Notes under the pieces: generated by a model
Seen by the model: only the letters and a program-made list of their open reading frames with translations
What the model was told of the DNA's origin: nothing
Database searches by the model: none
Position numbers and translations under genes: made by a program
Origin: JBJXHB01 sp046160725
Lineage (GTDB): Bacteria; Pseudomonadota; Gammaproteobacteria; Burkholderiales; Burkholderiaceae_C
NCBI GenBank assembly: GCA_046160725.1
Contig: JBJXHB010000014.1
Span: forward strand, 1-22,200
Reading direction: 5' to 3'
Length of the DNA stretch: 22,200 nt
Shown: piece after piece, positions 7,261-15,052 of the stretch
Layout: every line of letters begins with the position of its first letter
Position numbering within the stretch: position 1 is the stretch's first letter

Positions 7261-9054
7261 TCAGCGGGCGGGCGGGTTGGCGTTGCGCAGGCGGATGTGA
7301 AGCTCTCGCAGCTGGCGCTCGTCGACCGGCCCCGGCGCGTCGGTCAGCAGGCACTGTGCGCGCTGGGTCTTCGGGAAGGCGATCACCTCGCGCAGGCTGT
7401 CGGCGCCGGTCATCAGCATCACCAGACGGTCCAGGCCGATGGCGATGCCGCCGTGCGGCGGCGCGCCGTAGCGCAGCGCGTCCAGCAGGAAGCCGAACTT
7501 GGCCTGCGCCTCCTCGGCGCCGATCTTCAGCGCCCGGAACACCTTGCTCTGCACCTCCTCGCGGTGGATCCGCACCGAGCCGCCGCCCAGCTCGATGCCG
7601 TTGAGCACCATGTCGTAGGCCTTGGCCACGCAGCGCCCGGGGTCGGTCTCCAGCCAGTCCTCGTGGCCGTCCTTGGGGCTGGTGAAGGGATGGTGCATGG
7701 CGCTCCAGCGCCCGGCCGCCTCGTCGTGCTCGAACATCGGGAAGTCCACCACCCACAGCGGCTCCCACTCTCCATGGGCCAGGCCCTTGGCACGCCCGAA
7801 TTCGCTGTGGCCGACCTTGACCCGCAAGGCGCCCATGCTGTCGTTGACCACCTTGGTGCGGTCGGCGCCGAAGAACAGCAGGTCGCCGTTGCGCGCGCCG
7901 GTGCGGCGCAGGATCTCGGCCACGGCGGCGTCGTGCAGGTTCTTGACGATCGGCGACTGCAGCCCATCGCGACCGGCGCCGGCCTCGTTGACCTTGATCC
8001 AGGCCAGGCCCTTGGCGCCATAGATCTTGACGAACTCGGTGTAGCCGTCGATCTCGCCGCGGCTGATCTCCGCGCCGCCCGGGATGCGCAGCGCCACGAC
8101 GCGGCCGTCCTCGGCATTGGCCGGCCCGGAGAACACCTTGAAGTCGACGTCCTTCATGACGTCGGTCAGCTCGGTGAACTCCAGCTTCACGCGCAGGTCC
8201 GGCTTGTCCGAGCCGAAGCGGCGCATCGCGTCGGCCCAGGTCATCACCGGGAACGACGGCAGCTCGACGCCGATCGCGTTCTTGAAGGTGCTGCGGATCA
8301 TGCCCTCGAACATCGTCCGGATCTCGCCCTCGGTGAGGAAGCTGGTCTCGATGTCGATCTGTGTGAACTCGGGCTGGCGATCGGCGCGCAGGTCCTCGTC
8401 GCGGAAGCACTTGACGATCTGGTAGTAGCGGTCGAAGCCGGCCACCATCAGCAGCTGCTTGAACAGCTGCGGGCTCTGCGGCAGCGCAAAGAACAGGCCG
8501 TCGTGCACGCGGCTGGGCACCAGGTAGTCACGCGCGCCCTCGGGTGTGCTCTTGGTGAGCATCGGCGTCTCGATGTCGATGAAGCCGCTGGCATCCAGAA
8601 ACTTGCGCACCTCCATCGCCACGCGGTAGCGCAACATCATGTTGCGCTGCATGGCCGGGCGGCGCAGGTCCAGCACGCGGTGGGTCAGGCGCGTGGTCTC
8701 GCTGAGGTTTTCGTCGTCCAGCTGGAACGGCGGCGTCACGCTGGGGTTGAGCACCTCCAGCTCCTGGCACAGCACCTCGACACGGCCACTGGTCAGGTTG
8801 GCGTTCTCGGTGCCGGCCGGGCGGGCGCGGACCAGGCCGACGATCTTCAGGCAGAACTCGTTGCGCACGTCCTCGGCGGTCTTGAACATGGCGGCGCGGT
8901 CGGGGTCGCAGACGACCTGCACCAGGCCCTCGCGGTCGCGCAGGTCGATGAAGATGACGCCGCCATGGTCGCGACGGCGATGGGCCCAGCCCATCAGGGT
9001 GATGCTCTGGCCCATCAGCGCTTCGCTGACCTGGCCGCAGTAGGTGGTTCTCAT
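7261..9054 (-). CDS. aspS: Aspartyl-tRNA synthetase, probably non-discriminating type
   Basis: The 597-residue class II synthetase is full length and closely follows E. coli and Pseudomonas AspRS. It has an N-terminal OB anticodon-binding domain (about 1-110), the class II catalytic core with CFRDEDLRADRQPEFTQID (motif 2 region) and GIAIGLDRLVMLM (motif 3), and the bacterial insertion (GAD) domain around 280-420. It charges tRNA-Asp in the cytoplasm. In the anticodon domain it reads RRRDHGG with His30; in P. aeruginosa the equivalent His31 is linked to non-discriminating charging of both tRNA-Asp and tRNA-Asn, while E. coli has Leu. A GGAG ribosome binding site lies 8 bases upstream of the ATG. 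The 132 bases upstream, to the DUF502 stop, contain no gene. Confidence 0.97.
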   Translation of the reverse strand: MRTTYCGQVSEALMGQSITLMGWAHRRRDHGGVIFIDLRDREGLVQVVCDPDRAAMFKTAEDVRNEFCLKIVGLVRARPAGTENANLTSGRVEVLCQELEVLNPSVTPPFQLDDENLSETTRLTHRVLDLRRPAMQRNMMLRYRVAMEVRKFLDASGFIDIETPMLTKSTPEGARDYLVPSRVHDGLFFALPQSPQLFKQLLMVAGFDRYYQIVKCFRDEDLRADRQPEFTQIDIETSFLTEGEIRTMFEGMIRSTFKNAIGVELPSFPVMTWADAMRRFGSDKPDLRVKLEFTELTDVMKDVDFKVFSGPANAEDGRVVALRIPGGAEISRGEIDGYTEFVKIYGAKGLAWIKVNEAGAGRDGLQSPIVKNLHDAAVAEILRRTGARNGDLLFFGADRTKVVNDSMGALRVKVGHSEFGRAKGLAHGEWEPLWVVDFPMFEHDEAAGRWSAMHHPFTSPKDGHEDWLETDPGRCVAKAYDMVLNGIELGGGSVRIHREEVQSKVFRALKIGAEEAQAKFGFLLDALRYGAPPHGGIAIGLDRLVMLMTGADSLREVIAFPKTQRAQCLLTDAPGPVDERQLRELHIRLRNANPPAR

Positions 9055-9186
9055 GTCGATGGCTCCGGATCAATCACGGCCGGCACGCATGGCGGCACCG
9101 GCCCGGACAAGTGAAAGGGTGATGGGCGCTGGCGCGGGTCTTGGGCACCGCGTCATGGCCGGTCGCTTGCCAGGCGCCGGACCGGG

Positions 9187-9840
9187 TCAATTTCGGGCCG
9201 GCGGCGCCAGTGGCGGTGCCGGCGGTGGCGGCGCCACCACGCCCATGGAGATGATGTATTTCAGCGCCGCGTCCACGCTCATGCCCAGCGGGACCAGCTC
9301 GCTGCGCTTCATCACCAGGAAGAAGCCGGAGGTCGGGTTCGGCGTGGTCGGCACATAGACGCTGACATGCTCGCCGTCCAGGTGCCGCATCAGCTCAGCG
9401 CTGGGCGTGCCGGTGACGAAAGCCACCGTCCAGCAGCCGGCGCGCGGGTATTGAACCAGCACCGCCTCGCGGAAGGCATTGCCGCTGGACGAGAACAACG
9501 TGTCCGAGACCTGCTTGACCGAGCTGTAGATCGACTTGACGATCGGGATCTTGTGGATCACGCGGTCCCACTGCCGCAGCCACCACTGGCCGAAGATGTT
9601 CTCGACGAACAGCCCGGTCATGGCCATCAGCACGGCCAGCACCACCACTGACAGCCCCGGGACATTGCGCAGGCTCTCCAGGAAGGCGAAGGCGGTCTGC
9701 GGCAACACGGCTTGCGAGACGTCCAGCAGCCAGGCGAACAGGCCGTCCATCAGGCCGAGCATCCAGTGCAGGACCCACAGCGTGATGGCCAGCGGCAGCC
9801 ATACCAGGCCACCGGTGATCAGATGTTTGCGCAGGTTCAA
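9187..9840 (-). CDS. DUF502 family inner-membrane protein
   Basis: The 217-residue protein matches the DUF502 family: first membrane helix in GGLVWLPLAITLWVLHW, second in GLSVVVLAVLMAMTGLFV, then the family's conserved IPIVKSIYSSVKQVSDTLF segment and the FVTGTPS and VPTTPNPTSGFF motifs. The C-terminus is a Pro/Ala tail. Function is not established for the family. The start must be a TTG at 9840, because an in-frame TGA lies five codons upstream and no ATG or GTG occurs between. It sits between the fmdB-like gene (36 bases upstream) and aspS, the usual neighbourhood in Burkholderiales from my knowledge. Confidence 0.88.
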   Translation of the reverse strand: MNLRKHLITGGLVWLPLAITLWVLHWMLGLMDGLFAWLLDVSQAVLPQTAFAFLESLRNVPGLSVVVLAVLMAMTGLFVENIFGQWWLRQWDRVIHKIPIVKSIYSSVKQVSDTLFSSSGNAFREAVLVQYPRAGCWTVAFVTGTPSAELMRHLDGEHVSVYVPTTPNPTSGFFLVMKRSELVPLGMSVDAALKYIISMGVVAPPPPAPPLAPPARN

Positions 9841-9876
9841 GGCGGTTCTCGGTCAGTGCGGGCGTGCCGAGGCCGC

Positions 9877-10233
9877 TCAGGCGCCACCAGGGGCGGGTGC
9901 TGGGGCAGCCGCCGGTGCCGGGGAAGCTGACTTGTCGGTCGATGCAGCCGCAGGTGCGGGTGCGCCGGCCACCGCCGGCTCGGCCTTGCCGGCTTCGGCC
10001 ACGGCCTTGTCCCCTGCCTCGGCCTTCTCAGCCGCCGGGCGTGGTGCGCCGCCGCCCTTGAAGTCGGTCGCATACCAGCCCGACCCCTTGAGCTGGAATC
10101 CGGCCGCCGTCACCTGCTTGGTCAAGGCCTCCGCGCCACACACCGTACAAGTGGTGAGCAGCGGGTCGGACATCCTCTGGAGCACGTCGCAGGCATGCCC
10201 GCAGGCACCGCAGCGATAGGCGTAGATCGGCAT
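9877..10233 (-). CDS. FmdB-family zinc-ribbon protein
   Basis: The 118-residue protein begins MPIYAYRCGACGH and has a zinc ribbon with Cys8/Cys11 and Cys29/Cys32 (CTVCGAE), followed by FQLKGSGWYATDFK, the conserved end of the FmdB/CxxC regulatory domain. The second half is a long Ala/Pro/Lys/Glu low-complexity tail, presumably disordered. The family is described as putative regulatory; no function is proven. The ATG at 10233 is supported by a GAGG ribosome binding site 9 bases upstream and by the family's standard MPIY start. It probably begins the fmdB-DUF502-aspS-nudB run. Confidence 0.88.
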   Translation of the reverse strand: MPIYAYRCGACGHACDVLQRMSDPLLTTCTVCGAEALTKQVTAAGFQLKGSGWYATDFKGGGAPRPAAEKAEAGDKAVAEAGKAEPAVAGAPAPAAASTDKSASPAPAAAPAPAPGGA

Positions 10234-10295
10234 GGCAGGGACCTCGGCCGCCGCGACCGGGCCCTCAGGCGGCCCCATGTGCGGCAAAACCCGAC

Positions 10296-10301
10296 ATTCT
10301 A
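10296..10301 (-). promoter_or_regulatory. Candidate -10 element upstream of fmdB-like gene
   Basis: On the minus strand the sequence reads TAGAAT, five of six matches to the sigma-70 -10 consensus, 62 bases before the fmdB-like ATG and just past the symporter stop. No good -35 box is visible at the right distance. If real, it would make fmdB-DUF502-aspS a transcription unit separate from the symporter. Confidence 0.35.
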
Positions 10302-10351
10302 GCGGTGCAGGCTCTCCTCGAATCTGCCTGCCGTATGCCCTGGCCTCCCGC

Positions 10352-11857
10352 TCAGTGCCCGCCGCGGCCATGGCCAGCATGGGCCTTGCCGTGTCCAACG
10401 TGGCTGCCCTGTCCGTGCCGCAAGGCATGGTCGATGCTGTGTCCCCGATTGGCGATGAGCGTGGGCGCGAGCGAACCCAGCACCATGCCGATGACGCTGG
10501 CAAACAGGCCGATCAGGTTGGCCGGCACCATGGCCTCGGGCGCCACGCGGCCCGCCAACAGCCAGCTGCCGATGCCCAGCACGATGGAGAACAGCGCGCC
10601 CTGGGTGTTGGCCCGCTTCCAGAACGCGCCCGCCACCAGCGGCACGAAGGCACCCGCCAGTGTCACGTTGTAGGCGTTCTGCACCATCTCGTACATGGTG
10701 CTCTTGCTGTTGAGCGCGAACAGCAGGGCACCGGCCGTGAACGTCACCAGGATGATGCGCAGCGTCAACAGGAACTGCCGGTCGCCCATCTTCGGCACGA
10801 ACGGGCGCAGCACGTTCTCGGTGAACAGCGAGGTGGGCGCCAGCAGCGCCCCGCTGGCGGTGGAGAGGATGGCCGACAACAGCGCACCGAAGAACATCAC
10901 CTGGGCCCACAGCGGCATCTTGTTCAGCACCAGGTCAGGCAGCACTCTCTGGATCTCGCGCGCGTCCTCGGCACCGAACAGCTTGGCCATCGACGGGTCG
11001 GCCACAACGGCGGCATAGGCGATGAAGATCGGCACAAAGGCGAAGCAGAAGTAGATCAGCCCGCCGATGATGGTGCCGCGCACCGCCGTCTTCTCGTCCT
11101 TGGCGCTGGTCATGCGCTGGAAGACATCCTGCTGCGGGATGGAGCCGAAGGCGAAAGCGAAGAAGGCGCCCGCCATCGCCCACCAGCCCGGGGCGTCGGA
11201 CGGGAAGAAGTTGAACTTGCCGTCCGCGGATGCCTGGGCGATCACCTTGGAGGCACCGCCGGCCAGGTCACCGACCAGCACCGCGACCAGCGTCAGTCCA
11301 ACCAGGATGACGACCGTCTGGAACAGGTCGGTGAAGGCCACCGACCACATGCCACCGAAGATGGTGTAGATCAGGACCACACCGGCGCCGAGCAGGATCG
11401 CCGTGTTGAAGTCCAGCGCACCGCCTGAAAGGACGTGGAGCACCAGGCCCAGGGCCGTCATCTGGGCAGACGTCCAGCCCAGGTAGGACGCCACGATGGC
11501 CACGCTGGTCAGCACCTCGACACCCTTGCCATAGCGCTGCTTGTAGAAGTCGCCGATGGTCAGCAGGTTCATGCGATAGAACAGCCGCGCAAACAGCAGC
11601 GCCGCCAGCACCAGACACAAGGACGCGCCGAATGGGTCGCCGGGAATGCCCGACAAGCCGTCCTTGGCAAACGTGGCCGACACCGACAGCACCGTCTCGG
11701 CGCCGAACCAGGTGGCGAACACGGTGGCGACGTTCATGTACAGCGGCAGCGAGCGCCCCGCGACCATGTAGTCCTTGGCGTTGTGCACCCGCCGCGCGGC
11801 CAGCAGGCCGATGGCGATGGTGACCATCAGATACAGCGCGACGAAGGTGATCAGCAC
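10352..11857 (-). CDS. Sodium:solute symporter with His-rich C-terminal tail
   Basis: The 501-residue protein is a polytopic membrane protein with about 13 hydrophobic helices in the pattern of the solute:sodium symporter (SSS) family. It has DYMVAGRSLP after the first helix, ATWFGAETVLS in the core, FAFGSIPQQDVFQR, and ALLSAILSTASGALL, which matches the helix carrying the second sodium-site Ser/Thr in PutP-like proteins. It would import a small solute driven by sodium; the substrate is not deducible. The last 30 residues (10355-10444) are hydrophilic with eight histidines, an unusual extension that could bind metal. The GTG start at 11857 is supported by a GGAG ribosome binding site 8 bases upstream. 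It sits between ubiB and the fmdB-like gene. Confidence 0.88.
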   Translation of the reverse strand: MLITFVALYLMVTIAIGLLAARRVHNAKDYMVAGRSLPLYMNVATVFATWFGAETVLSVSATFAKDGLSGIPGDPFGASLCLVLAALLFARLFYRMNLLTIGDFYKQRYGKGVEVLTSVAIVASYLGWTSAQMTALGLVLHVLSGGALDFNTAILLGAGVVLIYTIFGGMWSVAFTDLFQTVVILVGLTLVAVLVGDLAGGASKVIAQASADGKFNFFPSDAPGWWAMAGAFFAFAFGSIPQQDVFQRMTSAKDEKTAVRGTIIGGLIYFCFAFVPIFIAYAAVVADPSMAKLFGAEDAREIQRVLPDLVLNKMPLWAQVMFFGALLSAILSTASGALLAPTSLFTENVLRPFVPKMGDRQFLLTLRIILVTFTAGALLFALNSKSTMYEMVQNAYNVTLAGAFVPLVAGAFWKRANTQGALFSIVLGIGSWLLAGRVAPEAMVPANLIGLFASVIGMVLGSLAPTLIANRGHSIDHALRHGQGSHVGHGKAHAGHGRGGH

Positions 11858-11880
11858 GCGAGGTCTCCGTGGAGTGGGGT

Positions 11881-11897
11881 GGCCGCCAGGCGCGGCC
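11881..11897 (-). promoter_or_regulatory. GC hairpin in the symporter leader
   Basis: GGCCGC and GCGGCC form a perfect 6-base stem with a 5-base loop, 23 bases upstream of the symporter GTG. There is no T-run after it on either strand. It could be a weak ubiB transcript end or a leader structure affecting symporter translation, or a by-product of high GC. Confidence 0.3.
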
Positions 11898-11960
11898 CGG
11901 GCGGAAGTTTAGGGGTTGGAGGGCAAGGTCGCCGAGGCTGTCGCAAAACCCGATCCGGCC

Positions 11961-13520
11961 TCAGGTAAAGGTCACCCAGCGCGACGCCACCGCCACCACG
12001 ACCACGCCGGCGACGAAGCCGACGGCCCCATACAGCAGCGACTGCAGCAGTCGGTTGGTCCGGCGTTGCTCGGCCAGCAGGGCCAGCGTCGCCGATGACT
12101 CGGCGCCCTGGGCCCGCTGCAGCAGGGCCTGGTGCACCAGCCTTGGCAACTCGGGCAGCAGCTGCGCATAGCGCGGTGCCTCGGCCTTCAGGCGCTCGAC
12201 CAGGCCGGCCCAGCCGACCTGGCGCTGCATCCACTGCTCCAGGAAGGGCTTGGCCGTGCTCCACAGGTCCAGGTCCGGGTCGAGTTGCCGGCCCAGGCCC
12301 TCGATGTTGAGCAGCGTCTTCTGCAGCAGCACCAGCTGCGGCTGGATCTCGACCTGGAAGCGGCGCGAGATCTGGAACAGCCGCATCAGCAGCTGGCCTA
12401 GCGAGATGTCCTTCAACGGCCGGTCGAACTGCGGCTCGCAGACCGACCGGATGGCGTTCTCCAGGGCATCGACCCGGGTCGAGGGCGGCACCCATCCGCT
12501 CTCGACATGCAGCTCGGCCACGCGCTTGTAGTCGCGCTGAAAGAAGGCCAGGAAGTTCTGGGCCAGGTATTCCTTATCCCAGTTGGTCAGCGTGCCGATG
12601 ATGCCGAAATCCAGCGCGATGTAACGGCCGAAGGTCTCCGGCGCGATCGACACCTGGATGTTGCCGGGGTGCATGTCGGCATGGAAGAAGCCGTCACGGA
12701 ACACCTGCGTGAAAAAGATGGTGACGCCGTCGCGCGCCAGCTTCTTGATGTCCACGCCGGCCTCGCGCAGCCGCGCCACCTGGCTGATGGGCACGCCGTG
12801 CATGCGTTGCATCACCAGCACGCCGGCGGTGCACAGGTCCCACACCATCTCCGGTATCAGCACCAGGTCCAGCCCGGCCATGTTGCGTCGCAACTGCGCC
12901 GCGTTGGCGGCCTCGCGCACCAGGTCCAGTTCGTCGTGCAGGTAGGTGTCGAACTCCGCCACCACCTCGCGTGGCTTCAGGCGCTTGCCGTCGACCCAGA
13001 CCCGTTCCACCAGCCGCGCCAGCGTGTGCAGCAGCGCCAGGTCGTGCTCGATCACGGCCAGCATGCCCGGCCGAAGCACCTTCACAGCCACCTCGCGGCC
13101 ATCTTTCAAACGCGCGAAGTGCACCTGCGCGATCGACGCACTGGCCACCGGCTCCTGCTCGAAGGCGTCGAACAGCACGTCGATCGACCGGCCGAAGGCG
13201 CGCTCGATCAGGCCCACCGCCTGCAGGCCCGGGAACGGCGGCACACGGTCCTGCAGGCGTGCCAGCTCGTCGGCAATGTCCAGCGGCAGCAGGTCCCGGC
13301 GCGTCGACAGCACCTGGCCGAACTTGACGAAGATCGGGCCCAGCTTCTCCAGCGCGCGCCGCAGGCGCTCGCCGCGCGGCGCGTCCAGCCGGCGCCCAAG
13401 GGTGACCACCCGCACCAGGGCACGCACCCAGCGCTGGCGGAAACCCGACAGCGCCACTTCGTCCAGGCCGAAGCGCAGGACGGTGAAGGCGATATAGACC
13501 AGCCGCGCGAGATGGCGCAT
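11961..13520 (-). CDS. ubiB: UbiB, ABC1/ADCK-type atypical kinase/ATPase for ubiquinone synthesis
   Basis: The 519-residue protein has the hallmarks of the UbiB family: KxGQ motif KFGQ (66-69) after EKLGPIFV, the Ala-rich nucleotide loop ASASIAQVH (126-134), Lys147 in EVAVKVL, HADMHPGN (280-287) as the catalytic loop, and LDFG (303-306). A hydrophobic C-terminal helix (LLYGAVGFVAGVVVVAVA) anchors it to the inner membrane. UbiB supports coenzyme Q synthesis, probably by ATP-driven handling of lipid intermediates rather than protein phosphorylation. Length agrees with E. coli UbiB (546). It starts 13 bases after the ubiJ stop, so the two are co-transcribed, as is normal. Confidence 0.95.
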   Translation of the reverse strand: MRHLARLVYIAFTVLRFGLDEVALSGFRQRWVRALVRVVTLGRRLDAPRGERLRRALEKLGPIFVKFGQVLSTRRDLLPLDIADELARLQDRVPPFPGLQAVGLIERAFGRSIDVLFDAFEQEPVASASIAQVHFARLKDGREVAVKVLRPGMLAVIEHDLALLHTLARLVERVWVDGKRLKPREVVAEFDTYLHDELDLVREAANAAQLRRNMAGLDLVLIPEMVWDLCTAGVLVMQRMHGVPISQVARLREAGVDIKKLARDGVTIFFTQVFRDGFFHADMHPGNIQVSIAPETFGRYIALDFGIIGTLTNWDKEYLAQNFLAFFQRDYKRVAELHVESGWVPPSTRVDALENAIRSVCEPQFDRPLKDISLGQLLMRLFQISRRFQVEIQPQLVLLQKTLLNIEGLGRQLDPDLDLWSTAKPFLEQWMQRQVGWAGLVERLKAEAPRYAQLLPELPRLVHQALLQRAQGAESSATLALLAEQRRTNRLLQSLLYGAVGFVAGVVVVAVASRWVTFT

Positions 13521-13533
13521 GGGCAAGCCGGGG

Positions 13534-14058
13534 CTACAGCCCGCCCGGCCGCATCGACCGCGCCCTGTCGGTGGCGCCGGACACCGCCTGGCGCAGGCCG
13601 CGCGCCAGCAGGCCACCCAGCCGGTACAACTCGGCGCCGGCAAGCGGCCCGAACACGCGCTCCAGGTCCGCGCCCACATCCCAGCGCAGGTTCTGCAGCA
13701 GCCAGTCCACCTCCGCGGCCAGCGCGGCATCGCCAGTGATGCGCAGGTCCGGTCGCTCGCCGCGCATCGCACCCAATGCCAGCGCGGCAGGGTTGGACGC
13801 ATCAAGCCGGGCCACCAGGCCGTTGTCCGGTGCCTGCGGCGACCATTCCAGCAAGCCGGCGGGCGTGATGACACAACACAGCACCGGCAACGGCGGCAAC
13901 AGGGTCGGCCAGCCGTCCAGGCACAGCCGCAGCGTGCGTCCGGCATGCGGCTTGAGCCGGGACATGGCCACCGGCTCGGCCGCCAGCACATGGTTGACCA
14001 CCAACGTGAGGCGCTCCATCAGGGCCGGGGCCATCAACGCCGAGAGGTTCTGCAACAT
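13534..14058 (-). CDS. ubiJ: UbiJ, SCP2-like accessory factor for ubiquinone synthesis
   Basis: The 174-residue protein is placed directly upstream of ubiB and has an SCP2/sterol-carrier-like segment (TLRLCLDGWPTLLPPLP, then SNPAALALGAMRG and DLRITGDAALAAEVDWLLQNL), the pattern of UbiJ, which binds lipid intermediates in the soluble ubiquinone-making complex. The C-terminal part with DLERVFGPLAG also fits. The ATG at 14058 was chosen because the frame before it lies on the divergent cysQ side. ubiE, usually next to ubiJ, is not present; the adjacent upstream gene is divergent cysQ. Confidence 0.85.
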   Translation of the reverse strand: MLQNLSALMAPALMERLTLVVNHVLAAEPVAMSRLKPHAGRTLRLCLDGWPTLLPPLPVLCCVITPAGLLEWSPQAPDNGLVARLDASNPAALALGAMRGERPDLRITGDAALAAEVDWLLQNLRWDVGADLERVFGPLAGAELYRLGGLLARGLRQAVSGATDRARSMRPGGL

Positions 14059-14063
14059 GCGCG

Positions 14064-14092
14064 GGATTGTAGGCAGCAGGGTCACACAATCC
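14064..14092. promoter_or_regulatory. Divergent ubiJ/cysQ promoter region with 7-base inverted repeat
   Basis: The intergenic space contains GGATTGT (14064-14070) and its exact inverse ACAATCC (14086-14092), 15 bases apart. On the minus strand the left arm includes TACAAT (14066-14071), a good -10 match (five of six) that ends only 7 bases before the ubiJ ATG. On the plus strand the matching sequence is CACAAT before the cysQ region. No -35 elements are clear. Confidence 0.4.
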
Positions 14093-14118
14093 GCCCGATG
14101 CCAACACCGCTCACAGCC

Positions 14119-14892
14119 ATGTCCGACACCGCACCCGATCACACCGCCTGGCTGGAGCCGGTCATCCTGGCCTGTCGCGAAGCCGGCCACCGTGTGATGG
14201 CGGTCTATGGCACGGATTTCACACACCATAGAAAGGCCGATGCGTCGCCGGTAACCGCCGCCGACCTGGCCGCCGAGGCCGTCCTGGTGCCGGTACTGAC
14301 GGCCCTGATCCGGGGCGTGCCGGTGATATCCGAGGAGTCCTGCACGCCGGACACCATGCCCACCCTGCCTCGCCGCTTCTGGCTGGTCGACCCGTTGGAC
14401 GGCACCCGCGAGTTCATTGCCCGCAACGGCGAGTTCACGGTCAACGTGGCGTTGGTACAGGACCGCGTACCGGTGCTCGGCGTGGTGTATGCCCCGGCGC
14501 TGGACGTGCTCTATGCCGCGGCCGGCACGGCCTTCGTCGAACGCGCCGGCCGCCGGCAGCCCATGCAGGCCCGGCGGCCGCCGGCAGCGGGCATGACGGC
14601 CCTGGTCAGCCGGTCGCACCACGACGGTGCAAGCCTGGACCAGGCCCTGGCGGCCTGGCCGGTCCGCGAGCGCATCGGCGTCGGCTCGTCACTGAAGCTG
14701 GGACTGATCGCCGAAGGCCGTGCCGACCTGTACGTGCGACTGGGCCGCACCATGGAGTGGGACATTGCCGCCGGCCATGCCGTGCTGCGCGCCGCAGGGG
14801 GCGAGGTGACCACGCCGCAGGGCCTGCCGTTCCTTTACGGCAAGCCGGGTCTGTCCAACACGGGGCTGGTCGCACGTGGCGCCCCGGCGTGA
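14119..14892 (+). CDS. cysQ: 3'(2'),5'-bisphosphate nucleotidase CysQ
   Basis: The 257-residue protein is an inositol-monophosphatase-fold enzyme with the CysQ motif set: SPVTAADLAAEA (43-54), ISEES (70-74), LVDPLDGTREFI (89-100), NGEFTVNVALV, GVVYAPALDVLY, GSSLKLGLIAEG, and WDIAAGHAV (214-222). The acidic metal ligands are all present. CysQ hydrolyses PAP (adenosine 3',5'-bisphosphate), a by-product of sulfate activation, in the cytoplasm. The ATG at 14119 was preferred; an in-frame ATG at 14098 would add 7 residues, and neither has a clear ribosome binding site. It is divergent from ubiJ and precedes the exopolysaccharide genes, from which a likely terminator separates it. Confidence 0.88.
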   Translation: MSDTAPDHTAWLEPVILACREAGHRVMAVYGTDFTHHRKADASPVTAADLAAEAVLVPVLTALIRGVPVISEESCTPDTMPTLPRRFWLVDPLDGTREFIARNGEFTVNVALVQDRVPVLGVVYAPALDVLYAAAGTAFVERAGRRQPMQARRPPAAGMTALVSRSHHDGASLDQALAAWPVRERIGVGSSLKLGLIAEGRADLYVRLGRTMEWDIAAGHAVLRAAGGEVTTPQGLPFLYGKPGLSNTGLVARGAPA

Positions 14893-14960
14893 AGCGGCTC
14901 ACAGAATGTGACAGGTCGTCGAGCCGGCTGGGGTCAAAGGTTCGAACGTCGATCCGACAT

Positions 14961-14981
14961 GCCCCAGAATCCGGGGCTTTT
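14961..14981 (+). terminator. Probable rho-independent terminator after cysQ
   Basis: GCCCC and GGGGC form a 5-base stem around AGAATCC, followed directly by TTTT. It lies 69 bases after the cysQ stop and before the exopolysaccharide genes. The stem is short, so termination may be partial. The rest of the 160-base gap (14893-15052) contains a repeated GCATGCCC (15011-15018 and 15025-15032) but no convincing promoter. Confidence 0.5.
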
Positions 14982-15052
14982 CGCGCGCCCTGACGACGGG
15001 CGGATGGCTTGCATGCCCCCGGACGCATGCCCATGACGCCGCCAGGCCACTG

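Noticed and set aside
7258..9114. A 618-codon open frame on the plus strand
   Set aside because: Exact antisense shadow of aspS, which is unmistakable; the translated product is rich in His, Leu, Val and Gln as expected of a reverse-complement frame.
9156..9170. TGGC-N7-TTGC, a match to sigma-54 promoter spacing (GG-N10-GC)
   Set aside because: It points on the plus strand into the 3' end of the minus-strand DUF502 gene, with no plus-strand gene downstream, so it is most likely chance.
10305..11428. Long plus-strand frames opposite the symporter
   Set aside because: They are antisense to clear membrane helices of the symporter and show no motif of their own.
15011..15032. GCATGCCC repeated twice 14 bases apart upstream of the initiating sugar transferase
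   Set aside because: Only two short copies, GCATGC is self-complementary, and there is no match to a known operator; too weak to list as a regulatory site.
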